From Thermoflexales bacterium (lineage in GTDB: Bacteria; Chloroflexota; Anaerolineae; B4-G1; SLSP01): a stretch of DNA of 10,081 nt. Under the pieces are notes generated by a model. That model worked only from the letters and a program-made list of their open reading frames with translations. It had not been told where the DNA came from and did no database searches. Positions within the stretch are counted from its first letter, which is position 1. Each line of letters opens with the position of its first letter. Of this stretch, positions 1-6,296 are shown piece after piece. Both the position numbers and the translations under genes were made by a program. The stretch covers positions 1 through 10,081 of the forward strand of contig WFQZ01000067.1 of NCBI GenBank assembly GCA_015486785.1. Direction: 5' to 3'.

Positions 1-2066
1 AGGTCGTAGCCTTTCCGCGCCTCGGAGAGAATCCCTTCGCGCACCGAGGCCGCCCGCACGACCTTGGCCTGCACTTGCTCCGGCGGCTCGCCCAACTCAT
101 CGCGTACCAGCCGCCAAGCCGCCGCTTCCTCGGCAGCCAAATCCACCACACCATCCTGAGGCACCACGCGCAGCACGCTCACCGAACGCCGAGGATCGGC
201 GGCGACCAAATCCCGCGCCAGCCGCACACCTAGGCGGGCATGCGGGCCGCCGCCCGAAGGCACCAGAATGCGCCGAATGGGCTTATGCCGGTCAAGGAGC
301 ACGGCCACATCGCAAGGGGCCGCTTGCACCACGGCCTTATCCACGCTGGTGCGGATTTGTTGCAACGTCAAAGAGCCGTGCCAGCCCATCAAGATCAAGC
401 GAGCACCCCAGCGTTTCGCCGCCTCCACGATGCCCGAATCAATCCCGTGGGCCGCCTCCAGCGAGGGGACAACAGTCGCGTCAGCTTCCTGCCCAAAGGA
501 TTTTGCTTGCTGCAAGATGTCCTGGTACTTGTCTCGTTCCTCTTCCAGGTAGGTCTGGGCGACGGAGAGAGGCAAGTTCAACGGCACCGGCACGACTTTG
601 AGGGCTACAGTCTTCGCTTCCGGCTGATTGCGGGTCAGCTCGGCGGAGAGCGCGATCAGGTCGCGCACCGTGGCGGGGTTGGCAATCGGCACCAGCACGA
701 TGGAGCGATGCGCCTCGCGTGACTGGGCCAGGTCCGCCATCACCGCCTCCAGCGGACGCTCACGGGAGAGCCACGGTTGCAGTTCCCCTTTGACTTCCGT
801 GCGCGGTCGGCCCCAGACCCAATACCACAGCAAGCTCAAGGTGGCCAGTCCCAATCCGGCAATCTGCGAGGTGCGATCCATCGTACCGATGACCGCCAGG
901 GCCGCGATCCCGCCCGCCAGCGGCAGCCAAGGCGTCAGCGGCACACGAAAGGCGGGCCGATACCAACCGGGCTTGGTGCGCCGCATCACCAGCAGCCCCA
1001 GCGTCAACAGCGCGTAGGAGACCATAAACAACGCGCTGGAGATTTCGGCCAGTTCCGTGGCTCGTCCGCTCAAAGCCAGCAAGATCGCCAGCCCGCCCGT
1101 GACCACGATGGAGCGGTAGGGCGTCAGATGGCGCGGGTGAATCACGTTGAACCAGCCGGGCAAAATATCGTCGCGCCCCATTGCGAAGTTGATGCGAGAC
1201 GAGGCCATAATCGCCGCGTTGGCCGAGGAAGCGGTCGCCAGCAGCGCGGCCAGCGAGACTCCGATCACGCCCGCCGATCCCATAAAACGGGTGGCCGCCT
1301 CCACCAGCGGAGCTTGGAAACCGGCGATCTCCTGGTACGGCAAGATGCCGGTCACCACGAACAACACCGCCGCGTAAATCGTGGTGGCGATGAGCACCGA
1401 TCCCACGATGGCCAGCGGCAAATTGTGCCCCGGCTGCTTGATCTCCTCCGCGATGGTGGAGATTTTCTCAAAGCCGGTGAACGAAACGATGATCAACCCC
1501 ACGTTGGTCAGCACCGCGCTCCAGCCGAGGGGGAAGAAATCCGCGTGTAGTGCCGGAGCTTGATAGAACAGCCCTCGGATCACGAAGTAGGCCAAGATCG
1601 TCACCAGCGCGATCACGATGTAGTTTTGCACCCGCCCGGAAAGTTTCGAGCCGCGATAGTTGAGCACCACGAAGAACACGCCGGTGAGGATCACCGTGAT
1701 CCACAGCGGCACGAAGATGAAATAGGCCACGTACTGCGCAAAGCCGATCAGGTAGAAGCCGGTAGCGAACACCAGCCCCAGCCAATTTCCTATGCCGACC
1801 ACCGTCCCGGCCAAAGGCCCCAAGGTGCGCGAGATCAAATGATAGCTGCCACCGGCCTGAGGCATGCCGGTAGCCAGCTCCGAGATCGTCAAGGCAATGG
1901 GGAGACAGATCAAGCCGGCCAGGATATAGGAAAACATCGCCGCTGGGCCGGCGCGATGCGCGGCTGTGGCCGAAAGCACGAAAATCCCGGCCCCAATCAT
2001 CGTCCCCAAGCCGATGGATAAAGCCTCGGTCAACTCCAATTCGCGGACAAATCCGTGATCCGACAT
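1..2066 (-). CDS. APC-family amino-acid permease with C-terminal tandem UspA domains (3' end cut by window edge)
   Basis: Integral membrane amino-acid transporter of the APC superfamily fused to cytoplasmic universal stress protein (USP) domains. Translated from ATG at 2066, 688 complete codons are visible without a stop. Residues 19-30 hold the TM1 motif GLGTMIGAGIFV, and residues 62-75 the TM2-loop motif SELATGMPQAGGSY, both typical of APC permeases. Hydrophobic segments continue to about residue 430. A first USP domain starts near residue 454 (RSIVLVPIANP) and contains GWHG at 561-564 of the nucleotide loop. A second USP domain starts near residue 589 (IRRILVPSGGG) and runs off the window. 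The start is supported by AGGAGG (2072-2077, minus strand) 5 nt upstream. It stands alone and divergent from the 2264 gene. The family suggests uptake of amino acids, possibly gated by nucleotide or stress state; the substrate cannot be told. The final Gly of the USP1 nucleotide loop is replaced by Thr573. Confidence 0.9.
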   Translation of the reverse strand, partial: MSDHGFVRELELTEALSIGLGTMIGAGIFVLSATAAHRAGPAAMFSYILAGLICLPIALTISELATGMPQAGGSYHLISRTLGPLAGTVVGIGNWLGLVFATGFYLIGFAQYVAYFIFVPLWITVILTGVFFVVLNYRGSKLSGRVQNYIVIALVTILAYFVIRGLFYQAPALHADFFPLGWSAVLTNVGLIIVSFTGFEKISTIAEEIKQPGHNLPLAIVGSVLIATTIYAAVLFVVTGILPYQEIAGFQAPLVEAATRFMGSAGVIGVSLAALLATASSANAAIMASSRINFAMGRDDILPGWFNVIHPRHLTPYRSIVVTGGLAILLALSGRATELAEISSALFMVSYALLTLGLLVMRRTKPGWYRPAFRVPLTPWLPLAGGIAALAVIGTMDRTSQIAGLGLATLSLLWYWVWGRPRTEVKGELQPWLSRERPLEAVMADLAQSREAHRSIVLVPIANPATVRDLIALSAELTRNQPEAKTVALKVVPVPLNLPLSVAQTYLEEERDKYQDILQQAKSFGQEADATVVPSLEAAHGIDSGIVEAAKRWGARLILMGWHGSLTLQQIRTSVDKAVVQAAPCDVAVLLDRHKPIRRILVPSGGGPHARLGVRLARDLVAADPRRSVSVLRVVPQDGVVDLAAEEAAAWRLVRDELGEPPEQVQAKVVRAASVREGILSEARKGYD

Positions 2067-2109
2067 CCAAACCTCCTTTCCAACGGGCGCAATTGTGAAT
2101 AACCGCTGT

Positions 2110-2138
2110 ATCTTACCCTTTTTTTATATCCCTGTCCA
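2110..2138 (-). promoter_or_regulatory. Putative sigma70-type promoter of the APC-USP permease
   Basis: On the minus strand a -35 box TGGACA (2133-2138, five of six matches to TTGACA) is followed after 17 nt by TAAGAT (2110-2115, four of six to TATAAT). The spacer contains an A-rich run. It lies about 45 nt upstream of the permease start, with only the ribosome binding site in between. Assigned by eye from consensus and spacing. Confidence 0.5.
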
Positions 2139-2191
2139 ATGCCCCAACCAGGCGGCGGAGGAAACTCCATCTTCCCTTGAACGTAAATCTA

Positions 2192-2200
2192 TGCTAGAAT
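2192..2200 (+). promoter_or_regulatory. Putative extended -10 promoter of the helical protein/SPFH operon
   Basis: TGCTAGAAT matches an extended -10 element (TGn followed by TAGAAT, five of six to TATAAT). No good -35 lies at 17 nt (TTCCCT at 2172-2177), and a better-looking TTGAAC at 2177-2182 is only 12 nt away, so the extended -10 would have to carry recognition. It sits about 64 nt upstream of the ATG at 2264. Confidence 0.45.
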
Positions 2201-2263
2201 GAATTGGCTTCTGTTCCCCCGTCACTCGGTTGCTCTTTCAGCATTAGTTAAGGAGGTTACACA

Positions 2264-2785
2264 ATGGGTTTACTGGATAAGATCAAAGGTAACATGTCCG
2301 ACGTTGAAACGTTTTTGTCCGAAAAAGTCCCCGGCTATTCCGGCTACAAGCAGAAGGAAATGCGGCGGGAAGCGGACAAGATTCTCCGCGAGACAATCGC
2401 TTCGCGGATGCGCCACGTCAAAAGCCAGCTTGATAGCCTGCAACAGGTCTTGATCTCCGCCGGGAAGTATCACCTGCTGACCAAGACCGGCAGCACGGCG
2501 ACGCAAATTCAGACGTTCATTGATCGCGTGCGCACGGCGGCTTACGGCTACGGCGGGCTGTTCGATGCCGAAAGAGTCGACGAGGACAAATTGGATCGGC
2601 TGTACGAGTTCGACGCAGCCTTGATGGACTATGTGGATCGCATCCAGGCCGCCATTGACCAGGCCCTGGATAACATTGATGGCGATATAGACAAGTTGGT
2701 CACCCAAATTCAAACGCTGGCCCGCGAGGCGAACAGCACATTCGACGAACGGCGAGAATACATCGCCGGCACCCAAGACCTGTAG
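2264..2785 (+). CDS. Small all-helical protein of unknown function, partner of SPFH protein
   Basis: A 173-residue protein that I cannot assign to a named family. AGGAGG at 2251-2256, 7 nt before the ATG, fixes the start. There is no signal peptide or membrane span. The first 12 residues (MGLLDKIKGNMS) could form an amphipathic helix. A PGYSGYKQKEMRREADK block (residues 23-39) leads into a long charged helix to about 66, and a second helical half (about 79-167) is rich in Asp, Gln and Ile with probable coiled-coil character. A short glycine/tyrosine turn (AYGYGGLFD, 93-101) separates the halves. The stop lies 11 nt before the SPFH gene, so the two are almost certainly co-transcribed. A short helical protein beside a YdjI-type SPFH protein recalls the PspA-YdjI partnership of Bacillus subtilis. 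That parallel is inference; it is shorter than PspA (about 220 residues) and not recognisably homologous. Confidence 0.85.
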   Translation: MGLLDKIKGNMSDVETFLSEKVPGYSGYKQKEMRREADKILRETIASRMRHVKSQLDSLQQVLISAGKYHLLTKTGSTATQIQTFIDRVRTAAYGYGGLFDAERVDEDKLDRLYEFDAALMDYVDRIQAAIDQALDNIDGDIDKLVTQIQTLAREANSTFDERREYIAGTQDL

Positions 2786-2786
2786 C

Positions 2787-2793
2787 AAAGGAG
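2787..2793 (+). promoter_or_regulatory. Ribosome binding site of the SPFH gene, ambiguous between two adjacent ATGs
   Basis: AAAGGAG lies just after the upstream gene's stop. It is 3 nt from the ATG at 2797 and 6 nt from the ATG at 2800. Spacing favours the second ATG, so the mature protein may begin MARGVLD rather than MMARGVLD. Confidence 0.65.
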
Positions 2794-2796
2794 AGT

Positions 2797-3789
2797 ATGA
2801 TGGCGCGTGGAGTTTTAGACCTCATTGAGTATATGGATGAAGGAAGTCAGGAGATCGTTCACCGCATCCCGGAGCGAGGGTCCGGGAGCTTTCGGCTGGG
2901 CAGCCAACTGATCGTGCGCGAAAGCCAAGCCGCAATTTTCTTCCGCGACGGGAAGGCATTGGACACGTTCGGGCCGGGACGGCATACGCTGAGCACCGCC
3001 AATGTCCCCCTGCTGGGAAAGATCATCGGGGCCGCTTTTGATGGCCGCGCCCCTTTCAAAGCGGAAGTGTATTTCGTCACTTTGCGCGAGCTGACCGATA
3101 TGAAATGGGGCACGCCGCAACCTATCGTGATCCCCGATCCGATCTTGGGCATGGCCCGCATCACCGGCTACGGGACGTACTCAATTCAGATCACCGACCC
3201 GCAGTTGTTCGTCACCAAGATCGTGGGGACGCAGAAGCTGTATTCCACCCGCGACATTGAAGGCTTCTTCCGCAGCATCATCCTCACCAAGATCACCGAC
3301 CTCATCGGCGAGATGGGGAAGTCCGTGATCCAGATGGCGGCGTTTGTGGAGGAGCTGTCCATAGGCGTGCGGGCCAAAGCCGCCGAGGAATTTGCCGCGC
3401 GGGGCGTGTCGCTCAACTCCCTGTATGTGGAATCAATCACGCCCACGGAAGAGACCGCCAAAGCCATTGACGCCCGTTCCGCGATGGGTGCTATCGGCGA
3501 TATGGACGCCTACATGAAGTACCAAGGTGCTCAGGCGATGCGGGATGCCGCCAACAATCCCAGCGGTAACGCGGGGACCGGTGTCGGGCTGGGCGCGGGG
3601 ATGGGCATGGGCGCGGCGATGGCACAGATGATGGGGCAGGCCGCGCAACCGACCCAGGCATCGCCGGCGGCTCAGGCCGCCCCCGATCCGATGCAGAAGC
3701 TCAAGCAACTGAAGCAGATGCTCGACGCGGAGTTGATCACCCAAGAAGAATACGACGCCAAGAAGAAAGATATTCTGGCGAGCATGTAG
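2797..3789 (+). CDS. SPFH/Band-7 domain protein, YdjI-type ('virion core protein' family), with C-terminal SHOCT domain
   Basis: A 330-residue protein of the COG4260-like SPFH group, of which B. subtilis YdjI is a member; such proteins assemble on membranes and organise stress factors. The N-terminal part has an IEYMDEGSQEIVHRIP block, RLGSQLIVRESQAAIFFRDG (residues 33-52) and the EVYFVTLRELTDMKWGTPQP block, which match the YdjI pattern from memory. There is no transmembrane helix. The SPFH region extends to about residue 250. A flexible linker rich in Gly, Met, Ala and Gln (about 252-296) follows. The last 34 residues (297-330, DPMQKLKQLKQML ... EEYDAKKKDIL) are a clear SHOCT helix-turn-helix tail. 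YdjI itself ends in a zinc ribbon, so SHOCT appears to replace that tail. The gene is the last of its operon and is followed by a strong terminator. The function as an envelope-stress scaffold is inferred from family and context. Confidence 0.9.
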   Translation: MMARGVLDLIEYMDEGSQEIVHRIPERGSGSFRLGSQLIVRESQAAIFFRDGKALDTFGPGRHTLSTANVPLLGKIIGAAFDGRAPFKAEVYFVTLRELTDMKWGTPQPIVIPDPILGMARITGYGTYSIQITDPQLFVTKIVGTQKLYSTRDIEGFFRSIILTKITDLIGEMGKSVIQMAAFVEELSIGVRAKAAEEFAARGVSLNSLYVESITPTEETAKAIDARSAMGAIGDMDAYMKYQGAQAMRDAANNPSGNAGTGVGLGAGMGMGAAMAQMMGQAAQPTQASPAAQAAPDPMQKLKQLKQMLDAELITQEEYDAKKKDILASM

Positions 3790-3800
3790 CTGTTCTCGTG

Positions 3801-3837
3801 AAAGCGGCTGGTCAAAAAGCTGACCAGCCGCTTTTTT
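3801..3837 (+). terminator. Strong intrinsic terminator between convergent SPFH and pfkA genes
   Basis: Perfect 14-bp stem AAAGCGGCTGGTCA (3801-3814) with TGACCAGCCGCTTT (3821-3834), six-base loop, and six T at 3832-3837. It starts 12 nt after the SPFH stop. On the minus strand the same hairpin lies 7 nt beyond the pfkA stop but is followed by only three T, so it may also end pfkA transcripts, less efficiently. Confidence 0.93.
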
Positions 3838-3843
3838 GTTGCC

Positions 3844-4983
3844 TCAAGCCTCCTGCGCCTGCAAGGCGGCGATGGCCTGCGGCGTGTCCCCCAGACACAC
3901 GCCCAATCCCAACGCGGTTTTCACCACGTCGCTGCTCAGCGAGACGAGCTTTTGTTTAGCCACCGCTTCCGCAATGGGAACGGCGACGATGCGCCCGCCT
4001 TGAAGGGCGACCATCTGCCCCAGGTGCCCTTGGGCGACGAGATCGGTCACCATCACGCCAAAGCGGGTAGCCAGCAGCCGGTCGAAGGCCGTGGGCGAGC
4101 CGCCGCGTTGTAAGTGCCCCAGCACCGTGACCCGCAACTCAATGTCACTGTGTTCGCGGATTTCCTCCGCCAGCAGTTCACCGACGCCGCCTAGCCGCTT
4201 CACCCCGCCGACTTCACGATGTTGTTGGTAAACGGGCGGCTTTCCGGCCTCGTGCGCCCCTTCGGCCACGATGAGGATACTGTACTTCGCGCCGCTGCGA
4301 TGCCGCGTTTCCAGCTTCTCAATGATCGCGTCCAGGCGATAGGGGACTTCGGGAATGAGGATCACATCCGCATCTCCGGCGATGCCGGCCTCCAGCGCGA
4401 TCCATCCCGCCTCGCGCCCCATCACCTCCAGGATGATCGCCCGGTGATGACTCTCTGCCGTGGTGTGCAGCCGATCCAGAGCGTCCATCGCGGTGTTGAG
4501 CGCGGTATCAAACCCAAAAGTGATCTCGGTACATTGCAGATCGTTGTCAATCGTTTTGGGAACGCCCACGGCACGCAATCCTTTGGCAATCAGCTCTTGC
4601 GTGATGCGCAAGGAGCCGTCCCCGCCGATCACCACGATGGCATCCAGGGACAGCACTTGAGCATGCCGCACCACATCATCGGAGACATCAAACACCTTGA
4701 TTTCGCCGTCCACTTCCACCTCGTAGCTGAAGGGATTAGCGCGATTGGTCGTCCCCAGGATCGTGCCGCCACGGTCAAGGATGCCCCACACATCCCGCAG
4801 TCCCAAAGGCCGCACCTTGCCCGGCTGGATCAAGCCCTCAAAGCCATCCTCAATGCCAAAGACCTCCCAGCCGTATTTGTTGATGGCCGTCTTGACCACG
4901 GCACGGATCACCGCGTTAAGTCCCGGACAATCGCCGCCGCCGGTCAACACGCCAATGCGTTGGATAGAAGAATGATTGTTCAT
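3844..4983 (-). CDS. pfkA: 6-phosphofructokinase (PfkA superfamily, group III-like)
   Basis: Cytosolic glycolytic enzyme that phosphorylates fructose 6-phosphate to fructose 1,6-bisphosphate. With the start at 4983 it is 379 residues. The phosphoryl-donor loop GGGDCPGLNAVIR begins at residue 15, GGDGS is at 120-124, and the catalytic PKTIDND at 142-148 carries the base Asp146. MGREAG (188-193) and GHLQRGGSPTAFDR complete the sugar-phosphate site. Gly123 after GGD favours ATP as donor, while Lys143 (Gly in E. coli PfkA) is typical of PPi enzymes but also occurs in actinobacterial-type ATP enzymes, so the donor is not settled. The ATG at 4983 is preferred because AGGAGG lies 4 nt upstream; an in-frame ATG at 4998 would add MAGGN but has no ribosome binding site and its codons contain the Shine-Dalgarno. 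The gene is monocistronic, convergent with the SPFH operon. Confidence 0.95.
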   Translation of the reverse strand: MNNHSSIQRIGVLTGGGDCPGLNAVIRAVVKTAINKYGWEVFGIEDGFEGLIQPGKVRPLGLRDVWGILDRGGTILGTTNRANPFSYEVEVDGEIKVFDVSDDVVRHAQVLSLDAIVVIGGDGSLRITQELIAKGLRAVGVPKTIDNDLQCTEITFGFDTALNTAMDALDRLHTTAESHHRAIILEVMGREAGWIALEAGIAGDADVILIPEVPYRLDAIIEKLETRHRSGAKYSILIVAEGAHEAGKPPVYQQHREVGGVKRLGGVGELLAEEIREHSDIELRVTVLGHLQRGGSPTAFDRLLATRFGVMVTDLVAQGHLGQMVALQGGRIVAVPIAEAVAKQKLVSLSSDVVKTALGLGVCLGDTPQAIAALQAQEA

Positions 4984-4987
4984 ATTG

Positions 4988-4993
4988 CCTCCT
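4988..4993 (-). promoter_or_regulatory. Shine-Dalgarno of pfkA deciding the start codon
   Basis: AGGAGG on the minus strand, 4 nt before the ATG at 4983. It lies inside the five-codon extension that would result from starting at 4998, which argues that the longer start is not used. Confidence 0.75.
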
Positions 4994-5016
4994 GCCATTA
5001 GATAAAAGATGGTTCC

Positions 5017-5045
5017 ATTGTAGCTTCACATCCGTGAATTGTCTA
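5017..5045 (-). promoter_or_regulatory. Near-consensus sigma70-type promoter of pfkA
   Basis: On the minus strand TAGACA (5040-5045, five of six) and TACAAT (5017-5022, five of six) are separated by exactly 17 nt. The expected transcription start near 5010 leaves a leader of about 25 nt before the ATG at 4983, with an AGGAGG in it. Strong, unadorned promoter suited to constitutive glycolytic expression. Confidence 0.8.
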
Positions 5046-5071
5046 TCGCACCCGCTCAAGCTCCGGTTTCC

Positions 5072-5099
5072 TTGTGCCGGGGGAAGCCTTGTCTAAAAT
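5072..5099 (+). promoter_or_regulatory. Putative promoter of the glycosyltransferase/metal permease operon
   Basis: TTGTGC (5072-5077, three of six) and TAAAAT (5094-5099, five of six) with a 16-nt spacer. It lies 28 nt upstream of the ATG at 5128 and is divergent from the pfkA promoter; the two -35 boxes are 26 nt apart. The weak -35 makes this uncertain. Confidence 0.45.
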
Positions 5100-5127
5100 A
5101 GGCTGCCGGTCACGATGAGGTAAATCG

Positions 5128-6288
5128 ATGAAAGTGCTGATAATCTACAAACAGTTCCCCGCGCCAACGGTTGGACATGCCGGTGGGGAAGCGGTGTTCC
5201 GCTTGTTGACGGTGCTCCACCAACACGGGGCGCAAGTCTCGCTGGTGGCCCGCATCCGTGACGAGGAACGATCACTGCTGCCGCAAGTTGCGCCCCGGTG
5301 CGAGCGGGTGTACACGGTGCCGCATCATCGCTCCATGCGCGGGCCGCGCCCGATGGCCTTGCTGCGCAGCTACTTGGCATTGCGTCGTATGGCCGCCCGC
5401 GCTCTGCGGGAAGTTCAGCCGGATTGGGTGCATCTGGAAACGACGCAGACGGCGGTCATCCTGCTGGGGATGCGCTTGCCACAGGCGTCCTTCCGCACGC
5501 AGGATGTGAATTGGTTTCTGTTGGAGCAACAGGCTGCGCGGCAACGAGGTTGGCGGCAGGCTCTGACGCGCTTGCAAGCCGCCGCCTTCCGCCACGTTGA
5601 GCCGTGGTTGTACCGGCGATTTGAGGCGCTGGCGGCGATCTCCGAGGGCGACCGGCACTTGCTGGCCGCGCAGGGACTCAATCCGCTGCTGCTGCCGCTG
5701 GCCGCGCACGTCACGCCGACCGCGCCGCGCACGCCCGTGGTAACCACCTCGCCCAATCTGCTCTTTGTGGGGGACATGCGGCGGGCGCACAACTTGAACG
5801 GGGTGCGCTGGTTTCTGGATGAGGTCTGGCCGCGCATTCAGGCCGCCCGTCCCGATGTCCATTGCTATCTGGTGGGCGGACATCCGCCGGCGTGGCTCAA
5901 AGCACGCGCGGACGGCAAGCATCTGGTGGTGACCGGCTTCGTGGACGATCTCGCCGCCTGGTATCAAGCGGCGGATGTGTTCATCTCGCCTCTGCTGGTG
6001 GGCGGAGGGCTGCTGCAAAAGTTGGTGGACGCTTTGACGCTGGCCGTGCCGGTCGTGGCGACGCCGGCGAGCAATTACGGGCTGGGGGCCGTCAATGGCG
6101 AGCATCTGCTCCTGGCGGAAGAGGCGGCGGATTTTGCGCAAGCGGTGGTAACATTGCTGCAAGATCCGTCCCGCCGGAGGCAACTGGGGCAGGCCGGACA
6201 GACTTTCGTGCGAACACACTACGATCCCCGCGCGGCAGAGGCCCGCTGGATCGCAACTTTACAGGCAGCAGATAGCGAAACGCGCTAG
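5128..6288 (+). CDS. GT4-like (GT-B fold) glycosyltransferase
   Basis: A 386-residue cytosolic or membrane-associated glycosyltransferase, probably acting on a lipid-linked or cell-surface glycan. The N-terminal Rossmann half opens MKVLIIYKQFPAP with the acceptor-loop glycines GHAGGEA (16-22); DVNWFLLEQQA (126-136) is usual in this GT4 subset. The C-terminal donor half starts LLFVGDMRRAHNLNGVRWF (211-229), followed by GFVDDL (270-275) and the nucleotide-sugar site SPLLVGGGLLQKLVDAL (287-303). The position usually held by Glu in the GGG..K..EA motif is Asp301. There is no signal peptide and no obvious membrane span. Start: GAGGT at 5117-5121, 6 nt upstream. It is followed after 8 nt by the metal permease gene, whose Shine-Dalgarno overlaps this gene's stop. 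Donor and acceptor sugars cannot be deduced, and no other glycan genes are visible here. Confidence 0.88.
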   Translation: MKVLIIYKQFPAPTVGHAGGEAVFRLLTVLHQHGAQVSLVARIRDEERSLLPQVAPRCERVYTVPHHRSMRGPRPMALLRSYLALRRMAARALREVQPDWVHLETTQTAVILLGMRLPQASFRTQDVNWFLLEQQAARQRGWRQALTRLQAAAFRHVEPWLYRRFEALAAISEGDRHLLAAQGLNPLLLPLAAHVTPTAPRTPVVTTSPNLLFVGDMRRAHNLNGVRWFLDEVWPRIQAARPDVHCYLVGGHPPAWLKARADGKHLVVTGFVDDLAAWYQAADVFISPLLVGGGLLQKLVDALTLAVPVVATPASNYGLGAVNGEHLLLAEEAADFAQAVVTLLQDPSRRRQLGQAGQTFVRTHYDPRAAEARWIATLQAADSETR

Positions 6289-6292
6289 GAGG
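6287..6292 (+). promoter_or_regulatory. Shine-Dalgarno overlapping the glycosyltransferase stop codon
   Basis: AGGAGG shares its first two bases with the TAG stop (6286-6288) and lies 4 nt before the ATG at 6297. This arrangement suggests translational coupling between the glycosyltransferase and the metal permease. Confidence 0.75.
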
Positions 6293-6296
6293 CATC

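Noticed and set aside
240..2021. Several long plus-strand reading frames opposite the permease gene
   Set aside because: They are rich in Arg, Gln, His and Gly with no recognisable domain, and mirror a clear APC-USP gene on the minus strand.
1468..2070. A 200-residue minus-strand frame starting near the permease start
   Set aside because: It is an alternative frame of the permease gene; the true frame gives conserved APC motifs.
2091..2102. AATTGTGAATAA, resembling half of a lac operator
   Set aside because: Short AT-rich similarity in a leader; no inverted partner and no LacI-family gene nearby.
5272..6219. A 315-codon minus-strand frame opposite the glycosyltransferase
   Set aside because: Arg/Gln/His-rich composition typical of antisense to GC-rich coding DNA; the plus strand has GT-B motifs and a ribosome binding site.
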